Source of the DNA: Telopea speciosissima
Lineage: Eukaryota > Streptophyta > Magnoliopsida > Proteales > Proteaceae
NCBI RefSeq assembly: GCF_018873765.1
Contig: NC_057924.1
Location: forward strand, 10,937,001-11,001,000
Direction of reading: 5' to 3'
DNA length: 64,000 nt
The first letter of the stretch is position 1, and each line of letters starts with the position of its first letter. This document shows, piece after piece, positions 1 through 12,599 of the stretch. Below the pieces are notes generated by a model. The model made no database searches. It was not told the origin of the DNA and saw only the letters and a list, made by a program, of their open reading frames with translations. Both the position numbers and the translations under genes were made by a program.

Positions 1-2565
1 TCAATTTTAAGTCCCCAATAGATTATACGGGTCATGAGCTAATCATTCAGGGGTTTTCTATTGTAATGGGCCGCTTCTAAGCCCGAGTATGAAGGGAGTA
101 TGTCCTATACAAGATTAGGTGTTAGCTTCTAGTTTTTATTTTCTGTTTTCAGAAGGTTTAGAGTCCTTAGATCGGATCACTGGATTGAGTCCATATTGAG
201 TTACTATTTTGGGTTGTTTCTATTCTGTTAAAGAACTGTTTATCCAATTCTAGAAATTCTAGAAGCTCTAGAAAGTATATTCAGATTCCCTGGTTCTAAA
301 GTTCAGAAAGTTAGGGACATTTCTAATTTATGAGTTGTACTAAGAATAGAAAGTTTAGGGGTTAGTTTTATAAATTAGTGGTATGATATACAATGCAGTG
401 GATTTTGGAAGTAATGAATGAGAATTGTGGAGTTCCTGGTGTGCAATTCAATGGAGCTTGTGTGAGCTTCTTGTGGTTAAAATCCCAGGGTCATTGCCTG
501 GTTGAGTTGTTTTTTCACGGCTGCTGTTCCTACTTTCATATATTTTATTTTAATCTTATTCCAGTCATTAAAAATGTCATTCAATAGTAATTTATGTTGC
601 CTGTGATTGCTTGTTTTGAAGTTTGGTTTTAGACCTCAGTTCATATGTATTCTTCTCCATTCACTTCAGATCTGTTCTGCCATTTCCTGTTAACCTCCTG
701 CTGCTTAATTCCATTGAAATCTGTGTCCAGACTTTGTTTTATACCAATCCAGAGCTCATACCCTGTTCTGGCTGACACCCTCATCTAGGCCAATCACACC
801 CTTATGACTTCTGAGGTTTCTTTCAGATTCCAGTCACTGATTGGTCCTAACCACAGGGCTGCTCGACCTTGAAATCAGCCCAGCTTACCCCTGGTTATTG
901 AGATACTAACAATCTCCTATTCTGCACTGGTTTCTGTTAAAATCCCTTACAGACCTGATCGTGCCTTCCTGAAGTTGAGAGAAATTTTCCATATTCCGTC
1001 CACTCACAGGTCTGAGCCCAAGGGTGACTCGATCCAAGTTTTAACCTTCTCTGATTTCTGGATGCTTAGATATCAGAAATCTATTAAATCTGTCTTGTGC
1101 TACCCTTGTTGTATTCCCTAAGATGGGCAAATGGAGATATTTTCCAGATTTATATGAAATAAAATAAGTGATCCCTGCTCAGTATTTTCCAGCTTTGCGG
1201 GGCAAAACAATTCAATTTCACTAGATATGCAACCATGAAAAGGTCTTTCCACATCTTCTCTCTCTCTCATATGAATAAATGAATGAAAATTACCTCTTTT
1301 TACACCATCATATATATAGATATAACATGCCCAGAAAAAAATTGATATGAGGATGTACCAGGAATGTTTCCCCTGCAGACAGGCGACTCATCATAAAAAC
1401 AGTTGACCAGACAGTACAAGCCACCTCAGGAAAGGCAGCAGCATCCTTCAAAGAAATGCCTGGTGGAACAGGAAGAACTTGTCCAGCAGGTACAGCTACT
1501 TTTTCGGCATAGCCCCCTCCGCCAAGAAGAGCACACACCTGAACAATATATTTCAAGAATCATCACATGGCCAAGATGGTGAAGGCAGTTGGCATTTTAG
1601 TAACATAGATGTTGGGTACAGAAGAGGGGACCAGACTGAGGACTTCAAGATTGAATTGTTTTGCTATTTTTGATCACATATCCAGGTTACAGGAAACACA
1701 TTAATAGTAGTAAACTATGCTTCTTCTCCCATTTGGGAAGAGTGGGGGAGGAAGGGAAAGCACATTAAAATGTAGGCCATACACGCCCCCCCCCCCCCCC
1801 AACCAAAAAAAAAAAGGCCACAACCCCTTGGGAATTGGCATGTTAAATAATCTGCTTACCTCAATTGCATGATCCTAGGACTACATCTTCTATCGAAAAC
1901 TTAAATATTTGTGAAATAGTAGGTTCGAAAACTAATTATGGGAGCCATTAGCAGTAATCCAACAAACAGAACAACGTAGCTCTTCAATGAAGAGATGGAC
2001 AATAAGTATAGACAGACCCAATAAGGGGACTTCAAGCGCAGAGTAGTACGACGACATCTCCTCCTTTTCTTCTAAACTTATTAATATTAAAGGTCAAGTT
2101 GGCTTAACCCGATAAAGAGAATAAGAACAAATGCAGGATAAACTGATCAAAATATAAGAACAAGCATCATAATTTGAAGTAAAATAATAATTGGAAATTT
2201 ATTTACAACAGAATAAAATAAGTAAGTATGAGACAGAAAACAGAAGCCGATGTTTCTGAGTGTTGTTCTAACTCTATTAACATAGACAAACAGTTCTGAA
2301 CGAATTAAAAAACCTGATCACCGATTTTCCAGCGGGTGACGTTTTTCCCGACAGCTTCGACGATTCCGGAACACTCAAGGCCTGGATAAGGACTTGCTCC
2401 TTTCGGAGGAGGATGCGATCCTTTCCTTTGAATGGTGTCAGCTCTGTTTACTGCAGTTGCCTCGATCTTAATCAAGACTTCGTCGTCTTCGATTTTAGGA
2501 TTTTCGACTTCTTGCAGCTGAAGTACTTCCGGACCGCCAAAGCTTGTTATTACCACGGCTTTCAT
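1..2565 (-). CDS. Quinone oxidoreductase PIG3-like, copy A (5' part only)
   Basis: Two exons are seen: exon 1 at 2314-2565 (84 codons, start ATG at 2565, donor CAG|GT) and exon 2 at 1359-1538 (60 codons, donor CTG|GT). The protein begins MKAVVITSFGGPEVLQLQEV and carries the GroES-like half of a zinc-independent medium-chain dehydrogenase of the zeta-crystallin/PIG3 group, which reduce quinones with NADPH. Exon 2 contains AAAFPEVACTVW. Both exons have the same length and phase as in the complete copy at 4681-11383. A longer frame begins six bases upstream with GTG, but ATG at 2565 is the natural start. Intron 2 runs from 1358 through the left window edge, so exons 3-6 must lie outside the window. 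Nothing seen here is broken, but integrity cannot be judged. Confidence 0.85.
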
Positions 2566-3772
2566 TGTCACCAGATTATATCGCCGGCGAACAGTACAAG
2601 CTTTCCACCCAAAACTTTGTCCGGCGACTGCTGCAATTAAATTTTAGATTAGGCCAAATAAACAAGGGAAATCTTAGTTTTTGAACCGTCAGATTCAGAC
2701 TCCGCTCAACTGCTTCATCGTAATGTGACGTAAATGCCCTTATCGTTCCAATCTAATGGACGAAATGCTCGGTTGTACATGCCTACATTCTTACTAAATC
2801 ACTACCCCAGAAAGCATGCTACATTTGCATCAAAGAAAAAAAAAAGAAGCATGCTACACGCCTTTTGTTAATCTGTGCAAAGATCGCTGCCTGGTGGCAT
2901 GGCCCTTGCACCAGTGCAGCCCAATGAAAGCCATGCAAGGGCATCAATATGGATGAAATTTTTTTATTTCATGGGTGTAGGATGGTAATTTTGTGTGTTT
3001 CTGTATTCTCTGAGTCTATCTCTCTCCTACCACAAAGACAGAAGAGAGCAGACGCATTGAAGGTTATGGAATACTAAAAACACTCGTTGATTCAGAATGA
3101 TCTGAACACATAGCTCCAAGTCAAAGGGTAGAAATTGGAGAATGCTTGGCATACAAGTTGATAGTTGATTAATGCTCGGCCACTTTCAATCAGAGCTCAA
3201 TTAGAGCAAGCACAAAGAGAAAGTGTAACTCGAGGATCGTAGATTCGACCGACATATACAACTTCAAGACCAATGTCGGTTTCTCCATCTCAGTACAGTC
3301 ACTATAGTTAGAGGTGACCATGGTACCATATAGATATTGACATGACAGATGATCGGCGTTGCCCTTCATTCCTAACAAGGAAGCCCCAAGTGACGAGTTT
3401 GAGGAGTCGACACATTACCAAAGTACCTTCCCATGTTAGAGGTCCCAGAAGGCTCAAGAACCACAATGTATCATACCAGGGCAAGGATAGGTGCTCCTGG
3501 ACACAGAGTTCATTTTTCCTTATTTATTTATTTATTATTTGGTATCTATATTCTATACCCCTCATTTTCCAAACATTGTTCTATTTTTTTTTTAAATAAA
3601 TTCAAATGCAACTTTAAGTATATTTATGTAATTTAAATGTTTTTGCACCCTCAACCACATTATTGAATGGGAATAATTTTTGCCAATTATTTTTTGAAAA
3701 ACAACTGATTAGAGGTATCACCTATTTTAGCTATTTTTATAATAGTTCTTGTAACTTAAAAACCAACTAGGG
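2566..3772. other. Region upstream of quinone oxidoreductase copy A, no further gene seen
   Basis: The first 250 bases upstream of the copy A start resemble the matching stretch upstream of copy B (11384-11640), for example the shared GTAAATGCCCTTAT. Duplication therefore includes the proximal promoter. I see no clear TATA box, and open frames here have no recognisable homology. The remainder, to the MITE at 3773, shows no supported feature. Confidence 0.5.
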
Positions 3773-3916
3773 AAAAAGATCTCTACTTGCTGGTGTTTCC
3801 TATGCCCTCTTACAGGACAAAGTGAAAGGGCGCCACTGGACCCTAGGTAGATACCCAGGTGTGCTCATCCATTCTTGTGTAGAGACCATGCAACCAAGTA
3901 GAGACATCTTGCCCAA
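3773..3916 (-). mobile_element. MITE-like element, family 1, copy 1
   Basis: The sequence starts AAAAAGATCTCTACTTG and ends with its partial inverse, CAAGTAGAGACATCTT. A second copy of the same family, in opposite orientation, lies at 46740-46886. Both share the terminal repeats plus inner blocks such as GGTGTTTCCTA and TGTGTAGAGACCATGC. No coding capacity is seen. The superfamily is not assigned. Confidence 0.7.
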
Positions 3917-4680
3917 CCAGTTAACCCCTCTCTTTTCTTTCTCCCCCTCTCCCCAAGTATTATGTGCATAATCAACCCAAGTGACGATAGAGAGTACCCT
4001 TCCTCATGATTGACAAAGTAACAAAAAGAATTGCAGTTCTTTAAATCATCACTGAGTCAAATCTATTCCAAATTCTGTTTTATATTCATTCATCTATGAA
4101 ATAAAGATATGAAAATTTCAGTTCTAAAAACTTGCTTTAAAGTTTGTAGACAATGCATTCCCTATTTTGACAGTTTCCAAGCTTTCCCTTGCTTTTAAAT
4201 TTCTATTTCTCCTTTTTTTTTAAGGATATGCAGAAGACCACAACTAGATCAAGAAACAATTCTCAAGTGAGACCTTTTCTTTTTTATTTTGTGGGGGGGG
4301 GGGGGGTTCTTGACACAAATTGAATGCACTATTCCTAGATATACCTATTAAGTTATGATATAAATACTAAGATGAATGTGCCTATCACATCTCAAGTTAT
4401 GTTTAGGAATAATAATACTGCATGCATGAAATACACCAACATCTGTTCTATTTTAAGTCCTCAAGATACAACAATTAGAAAAGGTAAAGCTCACATAGAT
4501 CAACTCCCACGCATATGTTTAAGTTCTTAAGGAGGTTGGATTATGTAGACACAACCATCATGATCAAGGCTGCTTTATTTCTTAGATAATGAAACTAGAA
4601 GATAAATTTTCACATATATCAACTAGGCATTGGTTTTGTACATATATGCTGACAAAGAGGTTGGCCTAATCTAAAAGTGC
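3917..4680. other. Spacer between MITE and 3' end of quinone oxidoreductase B
   Basis: This AT-rich DNA has a run of 14 G at 4293-4306. It is the 3' flank of the minus-strand gene ending at 4681. I see no other feature. Confidence 0.5.
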
Positions 4681-7600
4681 TTATGGAACCAGCAAAATCT
4701 TCCCAATATGCTTGCTGCTTTCCATGAGCTGGTGAGCTTCTGCTGCTTCAGCCAATGGAAAGGACTTGTAAACAATAGGTTTTACCTTGCCTGCAGTAAT
4801 TGCTGGCCAAACATTCTTCTCCACCTCACTCACAATCACTGCTTTGTTTTCAGGGCTTCTATTCCTCGAGCCCGCAGCTGCATGAATAGGACTTCCATTA
4901 GCACTTGTACAACATACTATCTAAAATAAAGCATAAAACACATTAAATGAGTTGGATATAACAGCATTAACCAGTTTCTCAATGTAAATGCGGAGAATCA
5001 GACTAACCCCTTGTCACAAACAGAAAGTAGCTTGTAATTCAAAATCCATGGTGCAATTCTGAACCAACTAAAATGAAAAGAAAGCCACCAAACAGCCCCG
5101 TTCATGTTCATGCATGAACAGTGAAGACCTAGAGAAACATACCTATCATTTTATGTTTAATGACTACGAATAGACAAATATGGTTGCTTGCCGCCTTGCT
5201 CACAAAATAATCACTTTAGGATTCTGATTGATTAACTTCAGAGACACTATATTGGACCACCGACCACATAACCAAGGAAAGTAAGAAGATCCAAAAATAC
5301 CTTGTACTGTAAGGCGTCTTGCAAGCAAGCCTGTAAGATTCACTTCTGTAACTACTCCACCCATGAAGCCAATAATAAAAAGCCTACCATCAACATTTAA
5401 GCTGTCAAGGTTTCGCTGGAAGTAGGGACCCCCAACATTGTCCAGTATAACATCAACACCTGCCATAAGACATGTAGAGGCTTAAGTTCCACTCAGTAAG
5501 CAGGAAGTGAGACTCCCAAATCTTGCAATTGTCCAGGAATTGCACTGTTTTCAAGCAAGATAACCATCAGTAGCAATATTTCATTAAGCCTGTGGTTTGA
5601 AATTGAAGTAGATATCAAAGCAAGAGCTAGACCTTTCCCTCCTGTTTCTTCCTTCACCCGTGCAACAAAATCTTCAGTCTTATAATTGATGCAGACATCG
5701 GCTCCAAGATCCTTGCAGAAAGCCAATTTCTCCTCACTCCCTAATAGAGAAGAAACATTTAACAATATGAGAATCATGGATAATGTATATACTGCACACA
5801 TGAGTTCTAAGGTTCAGCACTGTTGGACCTGCAGTGACAAATACCCTCACTCCTTGGTGTTTAGCTATCTGAATTGCAAATGTGCCGATTCCACTAGATG
5901 CACCGTGAATCTGAAATTATTTTTCATATGTCCTCAGTTCATATATAATTTTTGCTGGGTAAATGAAGTAGGTAAATGTTGCAAATCTGATCAGTTGGAC
6001 ATAATTACACTCAATTTTATGTCCCCAATAGGTTATATGGGTCATGGGCTAATCACTCAGGGGTTTTCTGTTGTAATGGGCCACTTCTATAAGCCCGAGT
6101 ATGAGGGGACTATGACCCATTCAAGATTGGGTGTTAGCTTCTAGTTTCTATTTTCCATTTTCTGAAGGTTTAGACTGGAATGAGTGCATATTGAGTTACT
6201 ATTTTGGGTTGTTTCTATTATGTTAAAGAACTGTCTATTCAATTTTAGAAATTATAGAAGCTCTAGAAAAATTTTATCTTCAGATTCCTTGGTTCTGAAG
6301 TCCAGAAATTGAGGGACATTTCTAATTTTGAGTTGTGCTAAAAATAGAAAGTTTAGGGGTTAGTTTTTATAAATTAGTGGTCTAATATACTATGCAGTGG
6401 ATTTTGGAAGTAATGAACAAGAATTGTGGAGTCTCTGGCATGCAATTCAATGGAGTTTCTGTGAGCTTCTTGTGGTTAAAATCTCATGGTCACGGCCTGG
6501 TTGAGTTGTGTTTTCACTGCTGCTGTAGCTACTTTCAAAATATTTTAATCTAATCTTATTCCAGTATTAAAAACGTCATTCTATAGCCATTTATGTTGGC
6601 TGCGATTGCTCTGTTTTGAAGCTTGGTTTTAGACCTCAGTTCATATGTATCTCTCACACTTCACCTCGGATCTCTTCTGCCATTTCCTGTTAAACTATTC
6701 TGCTGAATAACACCATTGAACTCCGTGTCCAGATCTTGTTTCATACCATTCCAGAAACCATCCCCTGTTCTAGCCGGCACCCTCTTCTAGGCTAATCAGA
6801 CTTCTGAAATTTCTCTTAGATTCCAATCGCTAATTGGTCCTCATGAGCCATCAGTCCTTTATTTCACTTTACCACTCACTTGCTTCCAATGGCTTGCAAG
6901 AAGCGGAACTAGATCCCAAGTGTCTTTATTTAAGGCTTAAAGTTCCTCAGTAATTGCTTGTTGCCAACAGGACTGGCCCACGACTTCCGAAAAGTGATGT
7001 TGAAACAGTGGAAGAACAACTACCTTCCAGAGCATACCTTGGCCCCATTAAAAAAAAAACATTTAAAGAAAAGGAGCCTAAAGGTGAAGAGAAAACTGAA
7101 GTAATCAGAGTAAATTGTGACGATAAAGAAGAGACAATGCTTGAACCTTCTAAGATAGAAGACCAACATGTTAAAGATTCTACTGAAGAGATCCAAGTTG
7201 AATAGATCAAGGTAGACGAAATTGAAACAGTGGTAGATGTGGCAATGATCGAGAACACTCCACAAGAAATCGTCAACATTCATGATGCTTTTCTTGAAGA
7301 GGTAGAGCTCATGCCTCAAGTGTTTGATGAGAATGCTCCCAAAGCTATAGACTCTACGGACATGACATTAACAGTTGATGTCGATTCAAAGATTGAGCAC
7401 ACTGAGTTTGTTATTCCACCAGAATATTTTGAAGAACAGACCCCTCACTTTCAAGACTACATTCCCAACTTCAAGGAGCTATCGGAGTTTTGTTACGGTC
7501 TTAAGCAGGACAATCATAACACAAAGCTAATCCTCAAATGTCTAAAACTTGAGCTCGAGTTTTTTCTAGGCCGGAGAGAGTGGATCCTACCCAACCAGGC

Positions 7601-10600
7601 CTTCATGGGCCAGGTCTATTGACGTGGATCATAATTAGTCCACATAAGCCCAAGATTATTGATCTTAATGGGTCAGGCCTAGGCCCAAGCCTAAGGTCAA
7701 TATTGGGCCAAGCCTAGGTGCAAGCCTAGTCTATGTGTGGAAGGAATCTCTAGAATTATGTTTCATTGTCAATAAAAGAGGCTGCAATGTTAAAAGGGAG
7801 ACTCCATTGTCAATGGTCCGTGGAAGTTAGGCCAATGTTAGGTGGGACTTTGGTCAATGTTAGTTAAATGTTTGGTGAGAGTTAGGCACATGTTTGGTGA
7901 CTTTGTTATGATGGGTTAGCCTATAGATAGATGTATTTCCTTTAAGAAGAAGAACAAAAATGAGGAGATGAAAGAGATGAGCTTTGGAAATCTATGGCTT
8001 TACTGTGAGAGACAGTTGCAAGGTGAAATACTTTGCATGGTTGGTGAGATGCTGACCAAGGCTTAGGTGGGATACCCGAGTCATATTTTTTTAATTTTCT
8101 TTTTCCTATGCAACACCCACAGAAGGAAATAAATTTGCTTATGAATTCTGTTTCCTATTATGTAATAAATTATGTTATTGATTTTGTTGTCCTTATACAT
8201 TCGATCCTTGTTGCAATTCATCTCCCGCTGGTCTATTTCACTAGTTCGAGATCGACTCGCATTAAAACTTTTATCCTATCCTTCAATAGCATTTTGCAAG
8301 AAGAACCCCCCCACTTACTCCATAGGGCCTCAAGAGAGATAGGATCTGGAGACAAGGTAGATGATGTAGAGGTAGTAGGTTGGCTGGCCTGATCCATCTC
8401 AGATGCCTTGCACTTTTTTAGTGCCTAGTGTAAACTGGAGTGACAGGTCGGCTAGAAGGAGATGGCACCTTAGTGGGACCAAATGAAAAAGCTCCTTTGT
8501 GGGTCCAGGCTCCCCACTTAACTCGTCAATGGAAGAAGAAGAGAGCAAGGATAAAGATTTCGGTGCCGATGTAGGTTTCGACCAGCCAGAAACCGAAATT
8601 TGGTGGAAACTGGTCGAAACCTGGTATTTTTTGGGTAAAACTCGACATGTGATGGGCTGGTCAAAACTGATTGAAACTATCGAAACTACTACCGAAACTG
8701 GGTTGGTTGAATTGGTTAAAAAATGGTCAAACTTGGTATTTTTTGGTCGAAACTATCAAAATTTCCAAAATATTGTCGAAACTGATTGAAACCAGTCGAA
8801 ACTTGGTATTTTTTAAAGTCCCCTAAGGTTTCGTCTCAGTTAGCTGCAAAACCAAGTTGTCTCGGTTTCAACCGAGATTTAGTTCCGTGGAAGAGAGACA
8901 AAGGTATGACTGTCTCAATAATCCTATTTTTAGTTTTTACCCCTAAATAGGGAAGGGAGTGGATTTTCCATGATGGCTGGTGTCAATGAAGGGGCAGACT
9001 CCCCTGAAAATAGGCTTGGTCCTCAAAGAAAGTAACGTGCCTCGACACATACATCTTGTGAGAAGAGGAACCATAACAGCTATATACCCTTTTTGCCCAT
9101 ATGAGTATCTAGGAACCATAACAGCTATACCCTTCTTGTGAGAAGAGGAACCATAACAGCTATACCCTTCTTGTGAGAAGAGAATCATAAATGCCTTTGG
9201 TGAAAGCTTGTCAGGGCTGATGAACGGAAGAAGAACATAACATCTGCATCCAAAGACTCGTCAGTCCTAACCATAGGGCTGCTCGACCTTGAAATCAGAC
9301 TAGCTTACCCTTGGTTATTGAATACCGTAAATCTCCTATTTTGCCCTGTTTCCTGTTAAAATCCCATACAGACCTGATCGTGCCTTCCTGAAGTTGAGAG
9401 AGAATTTCCATATTTTGTCCACTGGTAGGTCTGAGCCCAAGGGTGACTCGATCCAAGTTTCAGCCTTCTCTGATCTCTGGATGGTTAGATATCGGAAATC
9501 TATTCAATCTGTCCTGCACTAGCTCTTGTTCTATTTCCCTACGATTGGCCCTAATTCCTTAGTTTAGAGTTAGGGTTTGTGAGTTGCCACCAGCAAAACA
9601 GTTTTCAGTCCATATACTTATGCATGCATGAGTAATTCATTTTGAGGGGTATCTAACAGGTTTCATCAGATGCATGTATACACATGCATTGATAAAAATA
9701 AAAATAGAAAATAAAAAATCTAAACTTAAACCTTCTGTAGTATATTTACTCAACAGGTACCTACCTTTGCTCCCTATTTCTCCTTTTTTCTGTTGAGCAA
9801 TTCATACCAGCTTTCTTACAGACCAATTACAAACACTTTTTCTTAATAGCAACCCATTTATTGAAGCAGATATTGTAAAAAATAAATGGATGTGCATGGC
9901 CCTTGATAGAGTACAATAGCAGAAATGAGTTTTAATTTTTATTGACCCCCCAATAGTTGTCTGTCATTTGAATGCATATGCATAGGCCCTGGCCATTTCT
10001 AAAGACTTTCTTCCTCCATATATTAGAACAAATATTACTTAAACATTATGTTCAGCTTTGTAGTTTCAACAGAAAAGGGAAAAAAGATGGAGCTATTTCC
10101 CAGAGTATATGAAATAAAATATGATCCCTGCTTGTTATATTCCAGCCATGCGGGACAAAAGCATTCAATTTCACTAGATATATCATGACCAGAAAAAAAT
10201 TGATATGAGGATGTACCAGGAATGTTTCCCCTGCAGACAGCCGACTCATCATAAAAACAGTTGACCAGACAGTGCAAGCCACCTCAGGAAAGGCAGCAGC
10301 ATCCTTCAAAGAAATGCCTGGTGGAACAGGAAGAACTTGTCCAGCAGGTACAGCTACTTTTTCAGCATAGCCCCCTCCACTAAGAAGAGCACACACCTGA
10401 ACAATATATTTCAAGAATCAGCACATGGCCAAGATGGTGAATGCAGTTGGCATTTTAGTAGCATATATGTTGGGTACAGAAGAGGGAACCAGACCGAGGA
10501 CTTCGATTGAATTGTTTTGCTATTCTTGATCACATAACCAGGTTACAGGAAACACATTAATAGTAGTAAACTATGCTTCTTCTCCCATTTGGGAGGAGAT

Positions 10601-11383
10601 GGGGAGGAAGGGAAAGGACATTCAGCCATAGGCCATCCACCCTCCCAACGGCCCAAACCCTTCGGAATTGGCATGTTAAATAATCAGCTTACCTCAATTG
10701 CATGATCCTAGGACTCCATCTTTTATCGAAAACTTGGACATTTGTAATATAGTATCTGTCATAGGGAAGTACTTAAACTAGTTATGAAAACCATTAGCAG
10801 TAATCCAACAACAGATCAACAAAAGTAAGATAGACCCAACAAGGGATTTCAAGCTTAGAGTAGTAGTAGAACATCTCCTCCTTTTCTTCTACGCTTGTTT
10901 ATATAAATGGTCAAGTTTGCTTAACCCGAAAAAAGACCATAAAAACAAATGCAGGATAAACTGATCAAAATATGAGAACAAGCATCATAATTTGAAGTAA
11001 ATAATACTTGGAAATTTATTTACAACAGCATAAAATAAGCAAGTGAGAGATAGAAAACAGAAGACAATGTTTCCTTAATGTTGTCCTAATTCTATTAACA
11101 TAGACAAACAGTTCTGAACGGATTCAAAAACCTGATCACCGATTTTCCAGCGGCTGACATTATTCCCGACAGCTTCGACGATTCCGGAACACTCAAGGCC
11201 TGGATAAGGACTTGCTCCTTTCGGAGGAGGATGCGATCCTCTCCTTTGAATAGTGTCAGCTCTGTTTACTGCAGTTGCCTCGATCTCAATCAAGACTTCG
11301 TCGTCTCCGATTTTAGGATTTTCAACTTCTTGCAGCTGAAGAACTTCCGGACCGCCAAAGCTCGTTATTACTACGGCTTTCAT
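4681..11383 (-). CDS. Quinone oxidoreductase PIG3-like, copy B (complete, six exons)
   Basis: Exons read by eye: 11132-11383, 10217-10396, 5829-5910, 5633-5740, 5301-5459 and 4681-4877. They sum to 978 bases (325 codons plus TAA) with consistent phases and GT/AG borders. The protein has an N-terminal GroES-like fold (MKAVVITSFGG...), then the nucleotide-binding motif HGASSGIGTFAIQIAK in exon 3, VDVILDNVGGPY in exon 5, and ends HIGKILLVP. The length matches the usual plant size for this family. Family knowledge: NADPH-dependent reduction of quinones or enals, probably soluble; no targeting peptide is evident. Intron 2 (5911-10216) is enlarged by a 2.4-kb insertion. It is a tandem duplicate of copy A. 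Whether it is expressed cannot be told. Confidence 0.92.
6954..7622 (+). pseudogene. Unassigned open stretch in the intronic insertion
   Basis: Two consecutive open segments (6954-7205 and 7230-7622) are in the same frame, separated by one TAG at 7203-7205. Conceptually they give a lysine/glutamate-rich segment followed by an acidic stretch and then EFCYGLKQDNHN. I recognise no domain. The segment lies wholly inside the insertion and therefore probably belongs to a retroelement. A disordered, charged gag-like region is one possibility, not supported by any motif. It could also be captured host sequence. Confidence 0.35.
8940..9263 (-). pseudogene. Ty1/copia polyprotein fragment with internal triplication
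   Basis: Reading the minus strand gives RVFGCRCYVLLPF, then PDKLSPKA, repeated GYSCYG-type units, and MYVSRHVTFFEDQAYFQG in another frame. This order (RVFGC..., F.GY...KGYRCYDP, YVSRHVTFFE) is characteristic of the stretch between integrase and reverse transcriptase of plant copia polyproteins. The segment encoding the KGYSCYG motif is present three times (about 9060-9180, two copies nearly identical, unit about 35 bases). Frameshifts make it non-functional. It ends exactly at the right border of the insertion. Confidence 0.75.
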
Positions 11384-12599
11384 TGTTACCAGATCTATCG
11401 CCGGCGAAGAGTAGAAGCTTTCCACCCAAAAATTTGCCCGACGATTGCTGCAATTAAATTTTAGATTAGGCCAAATAAATAAAGGTTATGTCCAAAAGAA
11501 ATCTAAGGGAAATGATTTAAAACGGGCCTGGACATGGTGGTTATCGAATTTGAGCCGTCAGATTCATACTCGGGCCAACTTTATTCCCGTTATGTGACGT
11601 AAATGCCCTTATGATTCCAATCTAATAGATGAAATGCTCCATTGTACATGTCCAGCACTGCCCGTGCTCCATGTGCTCCATGTGCTAAGAAATGATGAGT
11701 TTTATTTTTTTTTGAGTACGAAGAAGATTGATTGATGATAAACATGTGTACAGGACTACAGGGCAACAAAGATTGTTGAGTCACAAAGTAGTGATCGACC
11801 AATCTGTCATACACATGATAGGCAAGGCTTTCCTTGCTCGACATCTGCAATTAAATTCAGTCTATGGAACAAAAAGAAAATAAACAGGCATAAAATGAAA
11901 ACATAACTCGCAAACATCATCGATGGCAGCTGAAACATCAAGAGGTGGGACACGGTTTGGATCTTCAATAAAGGTAATAATCTCCTTATTGTTTGATACA
12001 ACAAAGAGATTAGTGATTCTTAAGTCCCGAGCTTGCATTAAAGCTACTTCATGGCTAGGGTTTCTGATTGGATTGTAGACGAAATAGAGAGCGCCTTAAG
12101 AGAGCGGCCATTGTGTTCCCTAAAAATAATGCCTAGATTTGCAACATTGCAATGTTTGGATTGTAAGCGAAGAAAAAAAATATAATAAAACAAAAATAAT
12201 GATCAATTACATGATAATATAATATCATAATCTTTTTCCTCAATTTCAATTTTTTTTTTCTTATCTAGCCTTCCAAACATGACCTGAATGCATGAACCAA
12301 CCACCATAAGGCGGCTTGACGCCTGATATATCCCTATACGCTGTTCAGTGATGTCTGCTGTTGATCTCCTCTCTTTCGTTGTCGTTATTTTAGGCTTGAA
12401 CATGAACAAATGAGAATCCTTTATGTTCTTTACTGGCATATCTGAGGAGACTAAGACAAATATCTTGGCCTCTCCCCTAATTATGGCCAAACTTATTGTT
12501 CACCATCGTATGCCTATCCTTGATAATCCAAGGAAAAAAGCTTCAACCATGGAAAGCTAGATCATATCCTTTGTTGGTAGGTCGGTGCTGGTTAAGTAA
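11384..12599. other. 5' flank of quinone oxidoreductase B, then spacer without a supported gene
   Basis: The proximal 250 bases match the flank of copy A, with some extra sequence such as that at 11480-11550. Beyond about 11640 the similarity stops. Short open frames exist in 11.6-12.5 kb but show no domain I recognise. Confidence 0.45.

Larger units (their letters stand above)
6842..9263. mobile_element. 2.4-kb composite insertion in intron 2 of quinone oxidoreductase B
   Basis: Intron 2 of copy A runs without interruption through ATTGGTCCTAACCACAGGGCTG (around 840-862). In copy B the same sequence is split: the left part ends GTCCT at 6837-6841 and the right part resumes with GTCCT at 9264-9268. 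This gives a 5-bp target duplication around 2422 inserted bases. Copy A is thus the empty site. Inside are an unassigned plus-strand open stretch (6954-7622), repeats rich in GGTCGAAAC (about 8560-8880), and a minus-strand copia fragment (8940-9263). A 5-bp duplication fits LTR retrotransposon integration, but I do not see paired LTRs, so this is a decayed or nested element. Confidence 0.7.

Noticed and set aside
11384..11425. Longer start for quinone oxidoreductase B at 11425
   Set aside because: That start codon is GTG; the first ATG, at 11383, fits the family's MKAVVI start and the position in copy A.
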